DNA of 64,000 bases from Opitutia bacterium ISCC 52 (GCA_014529675.2 CP076040.1:992001-1056000), one strand, 5' to 3'; positions 25,659-35,349 are shown, counted from the first letter of the stretch. Translations and numbers: made by a program. Notes: generated from the sequence alone by a model not told the origin.

Positions 25659-27422
25659 ATGCAAACTGTAGATTATATCGTCATCATTCTCTACGTTCTT
25701 GGCATCGTGGGTGCAGGCGCGGTCTTCGCGGGCAAGATGAAAAACTCCAAGGAGATGTTTGCTGCTGGAGGTCAATCACCGTGGTGGGTCTCTGGACTGT
25801 CTGCGTTTATGACCATGTTCTCGGCCGGCACTTTCGTCGTGTGGGGCGGTATCGCTTATAAGTACGGGGTCGTCGCCATTGCCATTAACCTATGCTATGG
25901 TGTATCTGCGCTTTTGACGGGTTGGCTGTTGGCCGGAGTCTGGAGAAGGGCGGGAGTAGATTCTGCGTCCGAATTTTTGCAGATACGTTACGGAGGATCG
26001 ATTGTTCAATTTTATACCTGGTTTAAGGGATCCCTCACCTTGTTCAGTACCGGAGGTGCGGTCTATGCCTTGTCAAAAATTGTCACTGCATTGATGCCTT
26101 TGCCGGCGGGCCATTTTCTCGCCGACCCAGCAACCGGACATTTGTCCGTGCCGCTTACCTCGATCGCGATCTGTTTGATTGTCATCATCATCACCTTCGT
26201 GGGTGGTTTGTGGGCCGTATTGATGACTGATGTGCTGCAGTTCGTCATTCTGACGGTGTCAGTGATTTTTGTAGTGCCACTCATTTTGATAAAGGTCGGT
26301 GGATTCGGCTCCTTTGTTGAGCAAGCTCCCGATGGGTTTTTGGCTCCTGTCGCCGCACAATATTCCTGGTGGTTCTTGATCGGATGGATGATCATTAACT
26401 TCTTCATTTTTGCGGGTGATTGGGCCTTTGTACAGCGTTGGGTCTGTGTGCCTACGGAGAAGGATGCGAAGAAAGCAGCCTACCTTATTGGGGGGCTTTA
26501 CTTGGTCAGTCCTATATTCTGGATGATTCCGCCGCTGCTTTACCGCGTGATCCAGCCCGGCGTTGATACTGAGCAGGCCTACATCCTGGCCTGTAAGTAT
26601 GTGCTTCCAGCGGGTATGCTCGGTTTGATGGTTGCGGCAATGGCTTCAGCAACAGCCAGTATGGCGACCACGCGTTTGAATGTGTATGCAGGAGCCTTTA
26701 CCGAAGCGTTCCATCGATTCTTCATCAAGGATGCCTCTGAGAAACGCCTGGTTTTTGTCGGTCGCGTAGTCACCATTCTCTTGGGATTTTTTGTCATGGC
26801 CGGTGCCTTGATGATTCCCAAGTACGGCTACACGGATTTCATTATCGATATAAACAAACTGCTTTATGTGCCGTTGTTTTTGCCAACCGTATGGGGACTG
26901 TTTTCCAAAAAGCTCCCACTCAAAGCGGTATGGATAACAACCGGTATCTGCTTTGCCGTATCCTTCGTTTTCAAGTTCGGCCATCCATCAGATGGATTCC
27001 TGCCGAACTGGTCTCTCTACGAGTCTTTTCTACTTCCATTGCTACTCCCTAGTCTTGATTGGGCACAGGCAAACAAAGGAACCGCCGACCTGATTGTTGG
27101 CATCCTGTTACCCTTTATCATTCTGCTCTTCTTTGAATTATTTTCGAAACAGGAATATCCTGGATGGGCACGGGCCGAGAAAGCCAAGCAGGATTTCCAT
27201 GAACAACCAGCTGCTCAGGTTTACACCTTGCCCGGAAAGATGGTGGCCATCTCCTTAGTCGTTATTGCCGTGCTCATGGCTAGTCTGGCCATCTTCAACG
27301 GGGCCGAAGCAGCCATTTTGCTAACCCTCACTTTAGTGCTGTTGGGCATTGCGGGTGTGCTTTTTTACTTTTTGAGTAAGGCCGATCAAAAGGCTGAGGA
27401 CGGCACTGTCGGAGTAGATTGA
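25659..27422 (+). CDS. Sodium:solute symporter (SSS family)
   Basis: The 587-aa protein has about 13-14 hydrophobic helices. Early residues DYIVIILYVLGIVGAG, then GGQSPWWVSGLSAFMTMFSAGTF, are the helix 1-2 region typical of SSS carriers such as SglT and sialic acid or sugar symporters. The motif ASATASMATTRLNVYAGAF lies in the helix 8 region, where Na+ binding Ser/Thr residues occur. The C-terminal third adds extra helices. From its place after two dehydratases and a DapA-type enzyme, it probably imports the sugar acid or sugar they degrade. Confidence 0.92.
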   Translation: MQTVDYIVIILYVLGIVGAGAVFAGKMKNSKEMFAAGGQSPWWVSGLSAFMTMFSAGTFVVWGGIAYKYGVVAIAINLCYGVSALLTGWLLAGVWRRAGVDSASEFLQIRYGGSIVQFYTWFKGSLTLFSTGGAVYALSKIVTALMPLPAGHFLADPATGHLSVPLTSIAICLIVIIITFVGGLWAVLMTDVLQFVILTVSVIFVVPLILIKVGGFGSFVEQAPDGFLAPVAAQYSWWFLIGWMIINFFIFAGDWAFVQRWVCVPTEKDAKKAAYLIGGLYLVSPIFWMIPPLLYRVIQPGVDTEQAYILACKYVLPAGMLGLMVAAMASATASMATTRLNVYAGAFTEAFHRFFIKDASEKRLVFVGRVVTILLGFFVMAGALMIPKYGYTDFIIDINKLLYVPLFLPTVWGLFSKKLPLKAVWITTGICFAVSFVFKFGHPSDGFLPNWSLYESFLLPLLLPSLDWAQANKGTADLIVGILLPFIILLFFELFSKQEYPGWARAEKAKQDFHEQPAAQVYTLPGKMVAISLVVIAVLMASLAIFNGAEAAILLTLTLVLLGIAGVLFYFLSKADQKAEDGTVGVD

Positions 27423-27428
27423 GTCTAG

Positions 27429-27547
27429 CTGTAGGAGGGGCTTGTTATGTTGGTGTCACTTCGATCGAAACTGCGCTACGCTTGTTGAGGTGTCGTCGCA
27501 AAGTGCTCCTCGGTAACGCCCCGATCGCTCGGCGATCGAGCCCTACC
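27429..27547. repeat. Degenerate family 2 REP-like element
   Basis: The element begins CTGTAGGAGGGGCTTG and ends CGATCGAGCCCTACC, so its ends are related to family 2 arms (GTAGG/CCTAC) and its interior holds GATCGCTCGGCGATCGAG-type short palindromes. It fills most of the gap between the symporter and the sulfatase genes. Confidence 0.65.
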
Positions 27548-27588
27548 TCTTCTGACACCTGACACCCGAAACCTTTATTACTAGTCCC

Positions 27589-29094
27589 ATGACACCAACA
27601 AAAATACGACTCACCTTCACTCTGGTTTTCGCCAGCCTCTGGACTTCTCTCGCTCACGCGGGTGAACGTCCCAACATCCTCTGGATCGTCATCGACGACA
27701 TGTCCGCCAACTTCGGATGCTATGGTGAGACCACCATCGAAACACTTGAGGTTGATCAGTTAGCTTCCGAGGGTGTTTTGTTTACTCGTGCCTACGCCAC
27801 GTCCTCCGTCTGTTCGACTTTCCGCTCGGCCATGATCACCGGCATGTATCAAAACTCGATTGGAGCTCATCACCATCGTAGTGGTCAAGGAGAGCACCGC
27901 ATTAAGTTGCCCAAAGGCGTGCGGCCAGTTCCCGAGCTGTTTAAAGACGCTGGCTATTGGACGTGTATTGGAAGTGGAGTCCCTGGGCTCGATCATCGCG
28001 GCGAGCCATCATCGACCCATGGCCTGGGGAAGATGGATTACAATTTCGACTTCGATTTGGACATGTATGACAGCAACGACTGGGCGGGGCGTGGAGACGA
28101 TCAACCGTTCTTCATGCAGGTTCAGTTAAACGGTGGAAAGATCCGCGGTGACTCAGAGGCAAAGAACTGGGAAACGGTCGAGCGGATGAACAAACATTTC
28201 GGAGGCGCCACCGATCCGGATCGAGTCCAGCTACCTCCATACTATCCGCGTGATCCTGGTATCCTGCGCGATTGGTCCACCTACCTCGATAGTGTTCGCA
28301 TCACGGATTGGCATGTCGGTCGTGTGATGGATCGTTTAAGACAAGAGGAGTTACTTGAAAATACCTTGGTCATATTCTTTACCGATCACGGAATCAGTCA
28401 CGCCCGCGGAAAGCAGTTTCTTTATGATGAGGGAACACACATTCCACTCATTATTCGTGGGCCTGGAATCGATGCGGGTGCAAAACGTACCGATCTGGTA
28501 GAGCACATTGATGTGGCTGCTGTGTCATTGGCTGCCGCCGGTATTGATATTCCAAAATGGATGGAAGGGCAGGATATCTTGGCATCCAACCATGTGGCGA
28601 AGAAGGCCGTATTTGGAGCCCGTGATCGTTGTGGTGAAGCGGCGGATTGGGTCAGGTCCGTTCGCACCGATCGTTACCTTTATATCAAGCACTTCTATCC
28701 TGTACGACCCCACCTGTTGCCGAGTCAGTACAAGGAAGCTAAGTTTATCATCCAACGTCTACGTGAGCTGCATGAAGCAGGAAGCTTAAGCACGTTGTCA
28801 GAGAAACTGCTCTTCTCTCCGACGCGTCCTCCGGAAGAACTTTTCTTATACCAGGATGATAACTGGCAGATCGTAAACCTGGCTGAAGATCCAAAGTTTG
28901 CCGATGTGTTAAAGACGCACCGCGCCCACTTGGATGATTGGGTCGAACGTACCGGCGATCCCGGACCCGAGTCACCGGAAGTCTACGTCATGGAAACCGA
29001 GCACCAAATGAGTATCACGGGTAATAAGGACACGCGCGAAAAATACCGGCAGCACACCGAGCTCTACAAACAATGGGTTAGGGAAGGGAAGTAG
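27589..29094 (+). CDS. Secreted sulfatase with atypical CSTFR motif
   Basis: This 501-aa member of the sulfatase family has a signal peptide ending near AHA (residues 22-24) and then RPNILWIVIDDMSANFGCYG with the DD metal ligands. The modification site reads CSTFR (Cys75), with Thr in place of the Pro/Ala required by the usual C-x-P/A-x-R recognition motif. FTDHGISHARGKQFLYDEG supplies the second metal site, and TDWHVGRVMDRL and KHFYPVRPH are normal for this subgroup. It likely removes sulfate from glycans in the periplasm if the formylglycine is still made. It follows the symporter gene on the same strand. Confidence 0.9.
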   Translation: MTPTKIRLTFTLVFASLWTSLAHAGERPNILWIVIDDMSANFGCYGETTIETLEVDQLASEGVLFTRAYATSSVCSTFRSAMITGMYQNSIGAHHHRSGQGEHRIKLPKGVRPVPELFKDAGYWTCIGSGVPGLDHRGEPSSTHGLGKMDYNFDFDLDMYDSNDWAGRGDDQPFFMQVQLNGGKIRGDSEAKNWETVERMNKHFGGATDPDRVQLPPYYPRDPGILRDWSTYLDSVRITDWHVGRVMDRLRQEELLENTLVIFFTDHGISHARGKQFLYDEGTHIPLIIRGPGIDAGAKRTDLVEHIDVAAVSLAAAGIDIPKWMEGQDILASNHVAKKAVFGARDRCGEAADWVRSVRTDRYLYIKHFYPVRPHLLPSQYKEAKFIIQRLRELHEAGSLSTLSEKLLFSPTRPPEELFLYQDDNWQIVNLAEDPKFADVLKTHRAHLDDWVERTGDPGPESPEVYVMETEHQMSITGNKDTREKYRQHTELYKQWVREGK

Positions 29095-29170
29095 GCAAAT
29101 GCCTGCTTTACGCCCTGATTTCTATCTATAAGCAAATCATAGTCTCAAAAACCGACTGATATTTTATCCC

Positions 29171-29776
29171 CTATGATGAGGATTTCAGAATGAGCTCATG
29201 TAGGCTGTCGGCCATGAGTTTATAACCTGCGGCATTGGGGTGGATCATGTCGCTTTTAAGCGAGGGCTTCCGAAGAATCGATCTGATTGATTTTTGCTCC
29301 AAGGGCAATCGATATTCGTCAGCGAGATCTTCGTACAAATCTGGAACGGATAAGGTAAGTCCTCGTTGTGGGACTCCAATGAGAACGATATCGGCTCCTG
29401 TCTCCTTAATGAGTTGGATCATCGCATCGAGATTCTTTTTGGTTCTTTCTCTGGGTTGCTTCTGAAGCATATCGTTTCCGCCATAGCACAGCAGGACTAG
29501 ATTTGGTGTTGTTTTCTTCAAGATCGCTGGAAGACGTTGTAATGCCGCTGTAGTGTCTTCTCCGTTAACTCCAAAATTGGTGATTTCACAATTAAGTAGT
29601 TTGGATAATTCAGCTGGATAGCTTTCGTTCTCACTGACGCCAAGCCCTGCTGTGAGACTATCACCTACCGCGATGATCTTAGTGTCTGGATCTACTTTTT
29701 CTATAACTGCGCCGCCAGAACATCCCAGTAGGAGTAGGAGCCCTGTAATTACAAAAACTGCGATTGCTGATTTCAT
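29171..29776 (-). CDS. GDSL/SGNH-family esterase lipoprotein (TesA-like)
   Basis: The 201-aa protein has a lipoprotein signal, LLLLGC with Cys19. The SGNH blocks are all present: GDSLTAGLG (Ser40), NFGVNGEDT, CYGGNDML with Asn, and MIHPNAAGY with the Asp/His pair near residue 180. TesA-like members hydrolyse acyl or aryl esters and thioesters in the periplasm. It may deacylate or deacetylate glycans here, but that is inference. It is convergent with the sulfatase at 27589-29094. Confidence 0.92.
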   Translation of the reverse strand: MKSAIAVFVITGLLLLLGCSGGAVIEKVDPDTKIIAVGDSLTAGLGVSENESYPAELSKLLNCEITNFGVNGEDTTAALQRLPAILKKTTPNLVLLCYGGNDMLQKQPRERTKKNLDAMIQLIKETGADIVLIGVPQRGLTLSVPDLYEDLADEYRLPLEQKSIRSILRKPSLKSDMIHPNAAGYKLMADSLHELILKSSS

Positions 29777-29900
29777 CTGTCTTATCGAACGCCGATAGTG
29801 CTAATCGTCGGCACCTCTGGTGCTCGCGAATTGGCCAACTGACTGGTTAGATCTATTCATTGTTCAACTTCCTGAAGGTTTGGATTGCTGCAGAGTGAAA

Positions 29901-30251
29901 TTATTTTCTCTCTTCTTCTAATGCTTGGCGGAACATCGTAAATTCAAATCTAGTTCCAACATTGGTCCAGTAAATCTCCTGATCCTTCTCGCCCTTGAAT
30001 CTGAAAGCTTTGTATTCATCGCCTGAGTACTCAGCAGGACTTATAACTCTTATTTCTATCCATTCCGTAGGAGCCATCTCAATGTCACCAAGCTTGTCAT
30101 TGGACCTGTGATGATCCGATTCAGTGTTCTCTGAAATGACTTCAAGAATCCCATCAACAGGCGAAAGGTCTATTGGCGGACGCTTCGACTGGCTGCAACC
30201 TGAGAAAATCAGGCAGCCGATGATGAGGGCTATGGCTGAATTACTTTTCAT
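29901..30251 (-). CDS. Hypothetical lipoprotein
   Basis: A 116-aa protein with a clear lipobox (IFSGC, Cys19), as in MKSNSAIALIIGCLIFSGC. The mature part is charged and hydrophilic, with EWIEIRVISPAEYSGDEYKAFRFKGE in pieces suggesting a small beta domain. I do not recognise a family. It lies on the minus strand between the esterase and a 336-bp gap, and is divergent from the DUF1549 gene. Confidence 0.65.
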   Translation of the reverse strand: MKSNSAIALIIGCLIFSGCSQSKRPPIDLSPVDGILEVISENTESDHHRSNDKLGDIEMAPTEWIEIRVISPAEYSGDEYKAFRFKGEKDQEIYWTNVGTRFEFTMFRQALEEERK

Positions 30252-30587
30252 CTAGAAGTACTAATATCCTGCACTATTTGCCGGATAACAAAGATGAGAT
30301 GGAGGGTAACAAAGAGGGGATTCATTGAGGGAACTCCAATAATCACCGGGGATACAGGCGGAGCAAGGTGAAAAAGGGGGAGATATTTAATCCGGGATTT
30401 CAGGCAAAATAGGGGTTCCTGAATGCTCCTGATCCAAAGACAGGTTAACAATCGATTATTTCTGTTATTCGGTCCTTTGGGGAATTGAAGGGAATTCTCC
30501 TCGGCTTCTGATGAGGGAATTGTTTGAATGCTGGGGTTATTTGATTGATGATTCCGTTTGGATGATCCATCTAGTTTTGTTCTCAAA
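30252..30587. other. 336-bp intergenic region between divergent genes
   Basis: The stretch should contain promoters for the lipoprotein and for the DUF1549 gene. A GATAACAAAGATGAGATGGAGGGTAACAAAGAG segment (in two repeats of 'TAACAAAGA') resembles 46302-46330. I see no gene, terminator or clear operator. Confidence 0.35.
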
Positions 30588-33464
30588 ATGACGTCTATCC
30601 CTAGAGTTATTCCAATCCTTGTAGCCGTGGTTTCGGTTGCGGTATCTCCGGCTTTATTCGGCCAGGTTGATTTTGCCCGGGACATTCGGCCGATACTCAA
30701 TGCGAATTGCACGGAGTGCCATGGAGGTGTGAAGGCCGCTGGCAATGTTTCTTTTGTCTACGAAGACCGGGTGGTTAACTTCAAAGGGAAGTCTGATTAC
30801 ACCGTGGTGGTTCCGGGGAACCTAGAAGAATCAGAATTGTTTTTCCGGATCACGACGGATGATGAGGATGATCATATGCCGCCGCCCGATGAGCATGAGT
30901 CTTTGTCGGCCGATGAAGTAGCCTTGATCAAACAGTGGATTGAACAAGGAGCCAAGTGGAGTGAGCACTGGGCGTTTGAACGTCCCAGAAAACCTCCGGT
31001 TCCTGAAACGGCATATGATGACAAAGCTCAAGGTGACTTAGATCACTTTCTGTTTCGCAGGCTCGAAGAAGAAGGACTGGAGCCAAGTCCGCTTGAATCA
31101 CCCGGGCGTTTGCTGCGTCGCCTGAGTCTAAGTCTTAACGGCTTGCCACCTGAGCTGATGGAGCTGGAAGTATTTGAGAGGGATTACGCCAGTGATCCGG
31201 AGCAGGCTGTCGAAGATGCCGTGGATGATTTGATGAGTCGCCCCGCCTTTGGTGAGCGTTGGGCCACGATGTGGTTGGACCTGGTGCGTTATGCTGATTC
31301 GGGGGGGCTAGGGCAGGACCAGAAACGCACCATTTGGGCCTACCGTGATTGGGTGGTGAAGGCTTTCAATGACGATCTGCCTTTTGATCAATTTACCATC
31401 AAACAACTCGCCGGCGATTTATTGCCCAAGCCGAGCTTGGACGATCTGATCGCGACCGCTTGTCAGCGCAATACCCAGACGAATGATGAAGGCGGAACTG
31501 ACGATGAGGTTTTTCGCGTCGAGGCCATTGTCGATCGTATCAACACGACCTGGCAGACCTGGGGCTCCGTCACCTTCGCCTGCGCCCAATGCCACGATCA
31601 TCCTTATGATCCTCTGCGTAATGCTGACTACTACAGCTTCATGGATTTCTATAACAACACGGCGGACTCGGATCTTCAGAAAGACGAGCCGTTTGTGAAA
31701 GTGCCTGAAGAGCGGGATCGCTACGAAGAGGTTATGGCCTTGCGCAACCAGATCCTGAATCTTAAGGAGGGTATTTGGGATCGCGGTATCAGCTTGCGCG
31801 ACAAAACCAAATGGCAGGGGCTGAAACAGCTTTCTGTTAAGGCGAATAATAACACCGCCTACGAAGTAGTCGAAAAATCAATACACGACGAATTCCAAAC
31901 CGTAGGTACCGTCGCGACTAAAACCCATACCATCATTGAAGTGCCCCAGGCTAGCTTCGGAGAGAAACCCGTCACGGCCTTCCAGCTTACGGTGCTGCCC
32001 TACGATCCTGAGAATGCTGTCCACAGCCCGGAGTGGGGGTTTCTTGTCGAGGACGTAGTTGCAAAGATCATTGGCGAGGATGGTTCGGTAACGGATTTCT
32101 GTTTTAAGTGGAGTGTACCCGATGTGCCATACATGCCGACGGAGCCAATGAAGTTGATTGGTAAAAACGGAGCCGGTTGGGGAGCAGATTCACGCATTCA
32201 CTATGCGCGCAAACTGGTCCTGGTTCCGGAACAGCCCCTGGAGCTTAAAAAGGGTGATACGGTTTCCTTGCACATTCATTGTAATAAGACAGGGCATGGT
32301 AGCCATCCCATGTCGATCCAGCGGGGGAACCTGGCGAGTAGCTCCGATAAGCGTTGGACCCGCTTTGGCAGTTGGAAGAGCAAGGAGTATAAGCTGCAGC
32401 GCGAAATGATCCAGGCAGTGGATCGGCTTAATGATATTCCAGGAACGACGGTCCCGATCATGGCCAACCGTCCTGAAGAGCTCGCCCGTCCCACTCACAT
32501 TTTTGAACGAGGGAATGCGATGGAGAAGGGCGATCAGATATTTGCTGCGCTTCCGGATTCGCTCACCAAAGTGGCGCGAGCGCCCAAATCCCTGGACCGA
32601 CTTTCCATGGCGGAGTGGTGGGTCTCAGATAATCATCCACTCACATCAAGGGTGTTTGTGAACCGACTCTGGGAGCAATTGTATGGAGTTGGGATAGTGC
32701 CTACGCTTGAAGACTTTGGTTCGTCGGGAGAGAAACCCACCCATCCTGAATTGCTTGATTATCTGGCAGTTCGTTTTCAGAAGAACCATGATTGGAGTGT
32801 TAAAGCCATTCTCCGGGAAATGGTTCTCAGTCATGCGTTTCAACAATCCTCCCGTGTCACTCCCGATCTGGTTGCTCGCGATCCTGACAATCGTCTCCTG
32901 GCTCGCGGACCCCGTCTCCGGCTAACGGCTGAGATGGTGCGTGACCAGGCCCTGGCCGTGAGTGGTTTACTTTCACCCAAGTTAGGAGGTCCTCCGGTTC
33001 ATCCTCCACTGCCGGAAGGTGTGTGGCGTCCGTTTCTTTCCAGGGATTTGTGGGAGACGCCTGAGCGTGGAAAAGAAGACCGTTACCGCCGTTCGATCTA
33101 CACCTATATCAAACGAAGCATTCCGTTTCCGAGCTTTGCTTCTTTCGACGCGCCGTCGCGTGAATTTTGTAATCCCCGTCGCCTAACCTCTAATACTCCG
33201 CTCCAAGCACTGGTGACGCTGAACGACGAGACTTTCGTCGAATGCGCCGAAGCGCTAGGCCATAAGCTTGAGTCCAGTTTCTCTGACGCTCCGGAGCTGG
33301 GGCTATCGCAGGGCTACCGCCTGGTCACTGGACGGGCTGCTAACGAGGCACGTTTGTCGGCATTGACTCAACTGTATGAAGAGGTGAATATGAAGTCTGG
33401 TGAAACTGCCTGGACAGTGGTCGCGCAAGTGCTTCTCAATCTCGATGAAACCCTTACTTTCTAA
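30588..33464 (+). CDS. PSCyt1-DUF1549-DUF1553 protein with CxxCH (planctomycete cytochrome-like)
   Basis: The start ATG at 30588 gives 958 aa with a signal peptide (VIPILVAVVSVAVSPALFG). DFARDIRPILNANCTECHG holds the CxxCH heme motif of PSCyt1, and DDHMPPPDEHESL follows. DUF1549 is recognisable from DLDHFLFRRLEEEGLEPSPLE through RPAFGERWATMWLDLVRYADS and CAQCHDHPYDP (a second CxxCH). DUF1553 occupies the C-terminal third, with NRLWEQLYGVGIVPTLEDFG and NTPLQALVTLNDETFVECA. A lectin-like insert separates the two. These proteins are widespread in Planctomycetes and Verrucomicrobia and their reaction is unknown. Its stop overlaps the DUF1501 start by 1 bp. Confidence 0.92.
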   Translation: MTSIPRVIPILVAVVSVAVSPALFGQVDFARDIRPILNANCTECHGGVKAAGNVSFVYEDRVVNFKGKSDYTVVVPGNLEESELFFRITTDDEDDHMPPPDEHESLSADEVALIKQWIEQGAKWSEHWAFERPRKPPVPETAYDDKAQGDLDHFLFRRLEEEGLEPSPLESPGRLLRRLSLSLNGLPPELMELEVFERDYASDPEQAVEDAVDDLMSRPAFGERWATMWLDLVRYADSGGLGQDQKRTIWAYRDWVVKAFNDDLPFDQFTIKQLAGDLLPKPSLDDLIATACQRNTQTNDEGGTDDEVFRVEAIVDRINTTWQTWGSVTFACAQCHDHPYDPLRNADYYSFMDFYNNTADSDLQKDEPFVKVPEERDRYEEVMALRNQILNLKEGIWDRGISLRDKTKWQGLKQLSVKANNNTAYEVVEKSIHDEFQTVGTVATKTHTIIEVPQASFGEKPVTAFQLTVLPYDPENAVHSPEWGFLVEDVVAKIIGEDGSVTDFCFKWSVPDVPYMPTEPMKLIGKNGAGWGADSRIHYARKLVLVPEQPLELKKGDTVSLHIHCNKTGHGSHPMSIQRGNLASSSDKRWTRFGSWKSKEYKLQREMIQAVDRLNDIPGTTVPIMANRPEELARPTHIFERGNAMEKGDQIFAALPDSLTKVARAPKSLDRLSMAEWWVSDNHPLTSRVFVNRLWEQLYGVGIVPTLEDFGSSGEKPTHPELLDYLAVRFQKNHDWSVKAILREMVLSHAFQQSSRVTPDLVARDPDNRLLARGPRLRLTAEMVRDQALAVSGLLSPKLGGPPVHPPLPEGVWRPFLSRDLWETPERGKEDRYRRSIYTYIKRSIPFPSFASFDAPSREFCNPRRLTSNTPLQALVTLNDETFVECAEALGHKLESSFSDAPELGLSQGYRLVTGRAANEARLSALTQLYEEVNMKSGETAWTVVAQVLLNLDETLTF

Positions 33465-34951
33465 TGAATCTGGAAACCCTAGTTGATGAAGCCCGGTTGC
33501 GTTCTCTGAAACGCCAAACCCGCCGCCAGTTTCTATCTCAGTGCACCACGGGCCTTGGGGCTATGTTTCTAGCTGGGCAGGCTCAAGCTGCCTCGGGTGG
33601 AACTTCGATGCCTCACCACGATCCATCGAATCCATTGAGCGCCCTGGAACCGCATTTCCCGGGAAAGGCCAAGCGTGTTATTTACCTTCATATGATTGGT
33701 GCTCCGAGTCAGTTGGAGCTGTTTGACTACAAACCCGATTTGCAACGACTCGACGGACAGGCTTGCCCGCAATCGTTCCTCGACGGGAAGAACTTCGCCT
33801 TCATTCAAGGCACGCCCAACATGTTAGGCCCACAGTTCCCATTCCAGCAATATGGAGATTCGGGAGCCTGGGTGTCCGATCGGCTGCCGCACTTTTCGGA
33901 AGTGGTCGATGATGTGAGTTTTATCAAGACCCTGCAAACGGACCAGTTTAACCATGGACCGGCTCAACTGATGGTTCACTCCGGGCAACCTCGTATCGGT
34001 CATCCATCTATTGGTGCCTGGACGACGTGGGGATTAGGTACAGAGAACGCAGATCTTCCGGGTTTTGTCGTGCTGCTTTCGGGTGGTCGTATTCCTCGTG
34101 TGGGTAAAGCGCTTTGGGGCTCTGGTTTTCTGCCCTCTGTTTATCAAGGGGTGCAATGCCGTTCGTTTGGGGATCCCGTGCTGAATGTTGCCAATCCTGA
34201 GGCTATCTCTCGCGATGTGCGTAGGTCTGCCTTGGATACGCTGAAAACGCTCAATGAGCAAACGCACGAAGATTTTGGCGACCCGGAAACCCTGACCCGA
34301 ATTGCTCAATACGAGATGGCCTTTCGCATGCAAATGGCAGTGCCGGACTCCATGGACATCGAGAAAGAACCGGCCCACGTGCATGAGCTTTATGGCACGG
34401 AGCCGGGCAAAGAGAGTTTTGCCAACAACTGCCTCTTAGCCCGACGACTGGTCGAACGGGGTGTGCGCTATGTCCAACTTTTCGATTGGGGTTGGGACTC
34501 GCATGGAGCTGGCATGGCCGAAGCCCTCAATGGAGGATTTCAGGACAAATGCCGCGAGATGGATCAACCCATGGCTGCCTTGATAAAGGATCTAAAAGCC
34601 AGAGGACTTCTTGAGGATACGCTTGTCGTATGGAGTGGTGAGTTTGGCCGAACACCCATGCGTGAAAATCGCGGTGGAGTAGAAATGAAATTAGTGGGAC
34701 GTGACCACAATCCGGGCGCCTTTACGGCTTGGATGGCTGGCGGTGGAGTTAAGCCAGGAATCACCTATGGTGAAACCGATGAAGTAGGTTACAGTCCTGC
34801 CGTGAATCCGGTTCCTTTGGAAGACTATCATGCTACGATGCTTCATCTACTCGGCTATGAGCACAAGAAGCTCAACTTTCCTTTCCAGGGATTGAATCGT
34901 CGATTGACGGGGGTCAAAGATGCGCGGGTCATCCATGATCTGATTGCCTGA
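33464..34951 (+). CDS. Tat-exported DUF1501 protein
   Basis: The 495-aa protein starts inside the stop of the upstream gene (TAATG). Its Tat signal is TRRQFLSQ at residues 19-26. DUF1501 shares the alkaline phosphatase/sulfatase fold; here VIYLHMIGAPSQLELFDYKP, LFDWGWDSHG, VVWSGEFGRTPM and GRDHNPGAF carry the metal-site residues. It is the regular partner of DUF1549/DUF1553 proteins in Planctomycetes and Verrucomicrobia. A hydrolytic or carbohydrate-related role is usually proposed but not demonstrated. Confidence 0.93.
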   Translation: MNLETLVDEARLRSLKRQTRRQFLSQCTTGLGAMFLAGQAQAASGGTSMPHHDPSNPLSALEPHFPGKAKRVIYLHMIGAPSQLELFDYKPDLQRLDGQACPQSFLDGKNFAFIQGTPNMLGPQFPFQQYGDSGAWVSDRLPHFSEVVDDVSFIKTLQTDQFNHGPAQLMVHSGQPRIGHPSIGAWTTWGLGTENADLPGFVVLLSGGRIPRVGKALWGSGFLPSVYQGVQCRSFGDPVLNVANPEAISRDVRRSALDTLKTLNEQTHEDFGDPETLTRIAQYEMAFRMQMAVPDSMDIEKEPAHVHELYGTEPGKESFANNCLLARRLVERGVRYVQLFDWGWDSHGAGMAEALNGGFQDKCREMDQPMAALIKDLKARGLLEDTLVVWSGEFGRTPMRENRGGVEMKLVGRDHNPGAFTAWMAGGGVKPGITYGETDEVGYSPAVNPVPLEDYHATMLHLLGYEHKKLNFPFQGLNRRLTGVKDARVIHDLIA

Positions 34952-35349
34952 GTCGGAAATCGGGCCAGAAGGCAACCAAGTTAGCACAGGGCTATTTGAC
35001 GATGAAAATGGGTTACGTAAATGCAGTTTATTTTCTGATCGGAACAGTCATTTTGTTTTATAGATTTTAATCGGCATCGCGAGGACGCGATGGCCCTACC
35101 TATCCAAGTTAGCTTATTATTTCTTCGTTTCCTTCATTATCTTATGTTCAAGTTGTTTTCTTTAGGAGTGGTTAGATTTCGACTCGCCTGGCAATCGAGC
35201 CCTGCCTTTTCAGTTGTATTGAATAGCTGCTGGGATCCTCACTGAACTTTCGCTATCTTACTGTTTTGGGACAAGCGTGGCTGTCAGATAGATTTTGATG
35301 ATCAAGGTTCGACCTCTTTCCGATTTGTCTCTTTAGTTTTCTATTAATC
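34952..35349. other. 398-bp intergenic region with REP-like fragments
   Basis: No gene is seen. At 35075-35092 a 7-bp perfect hairpin (CATCGCG-AGGA-CGCGATG) precedes GCCCTACC, an end of family 2. AAGTTAGCACAGGGC (about 34978-34993) resembles half of family 1, and CGACTCGCCTGGCAATCGAG with CCCTGCC (about 35178-35205) is another family 2 fragment. A CTTCGTTTCCTTC segment at about 35120 is the inverse of a motif at 46302-46330. The region looks like a graveyard of short repeats. Confidence 0.5.
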
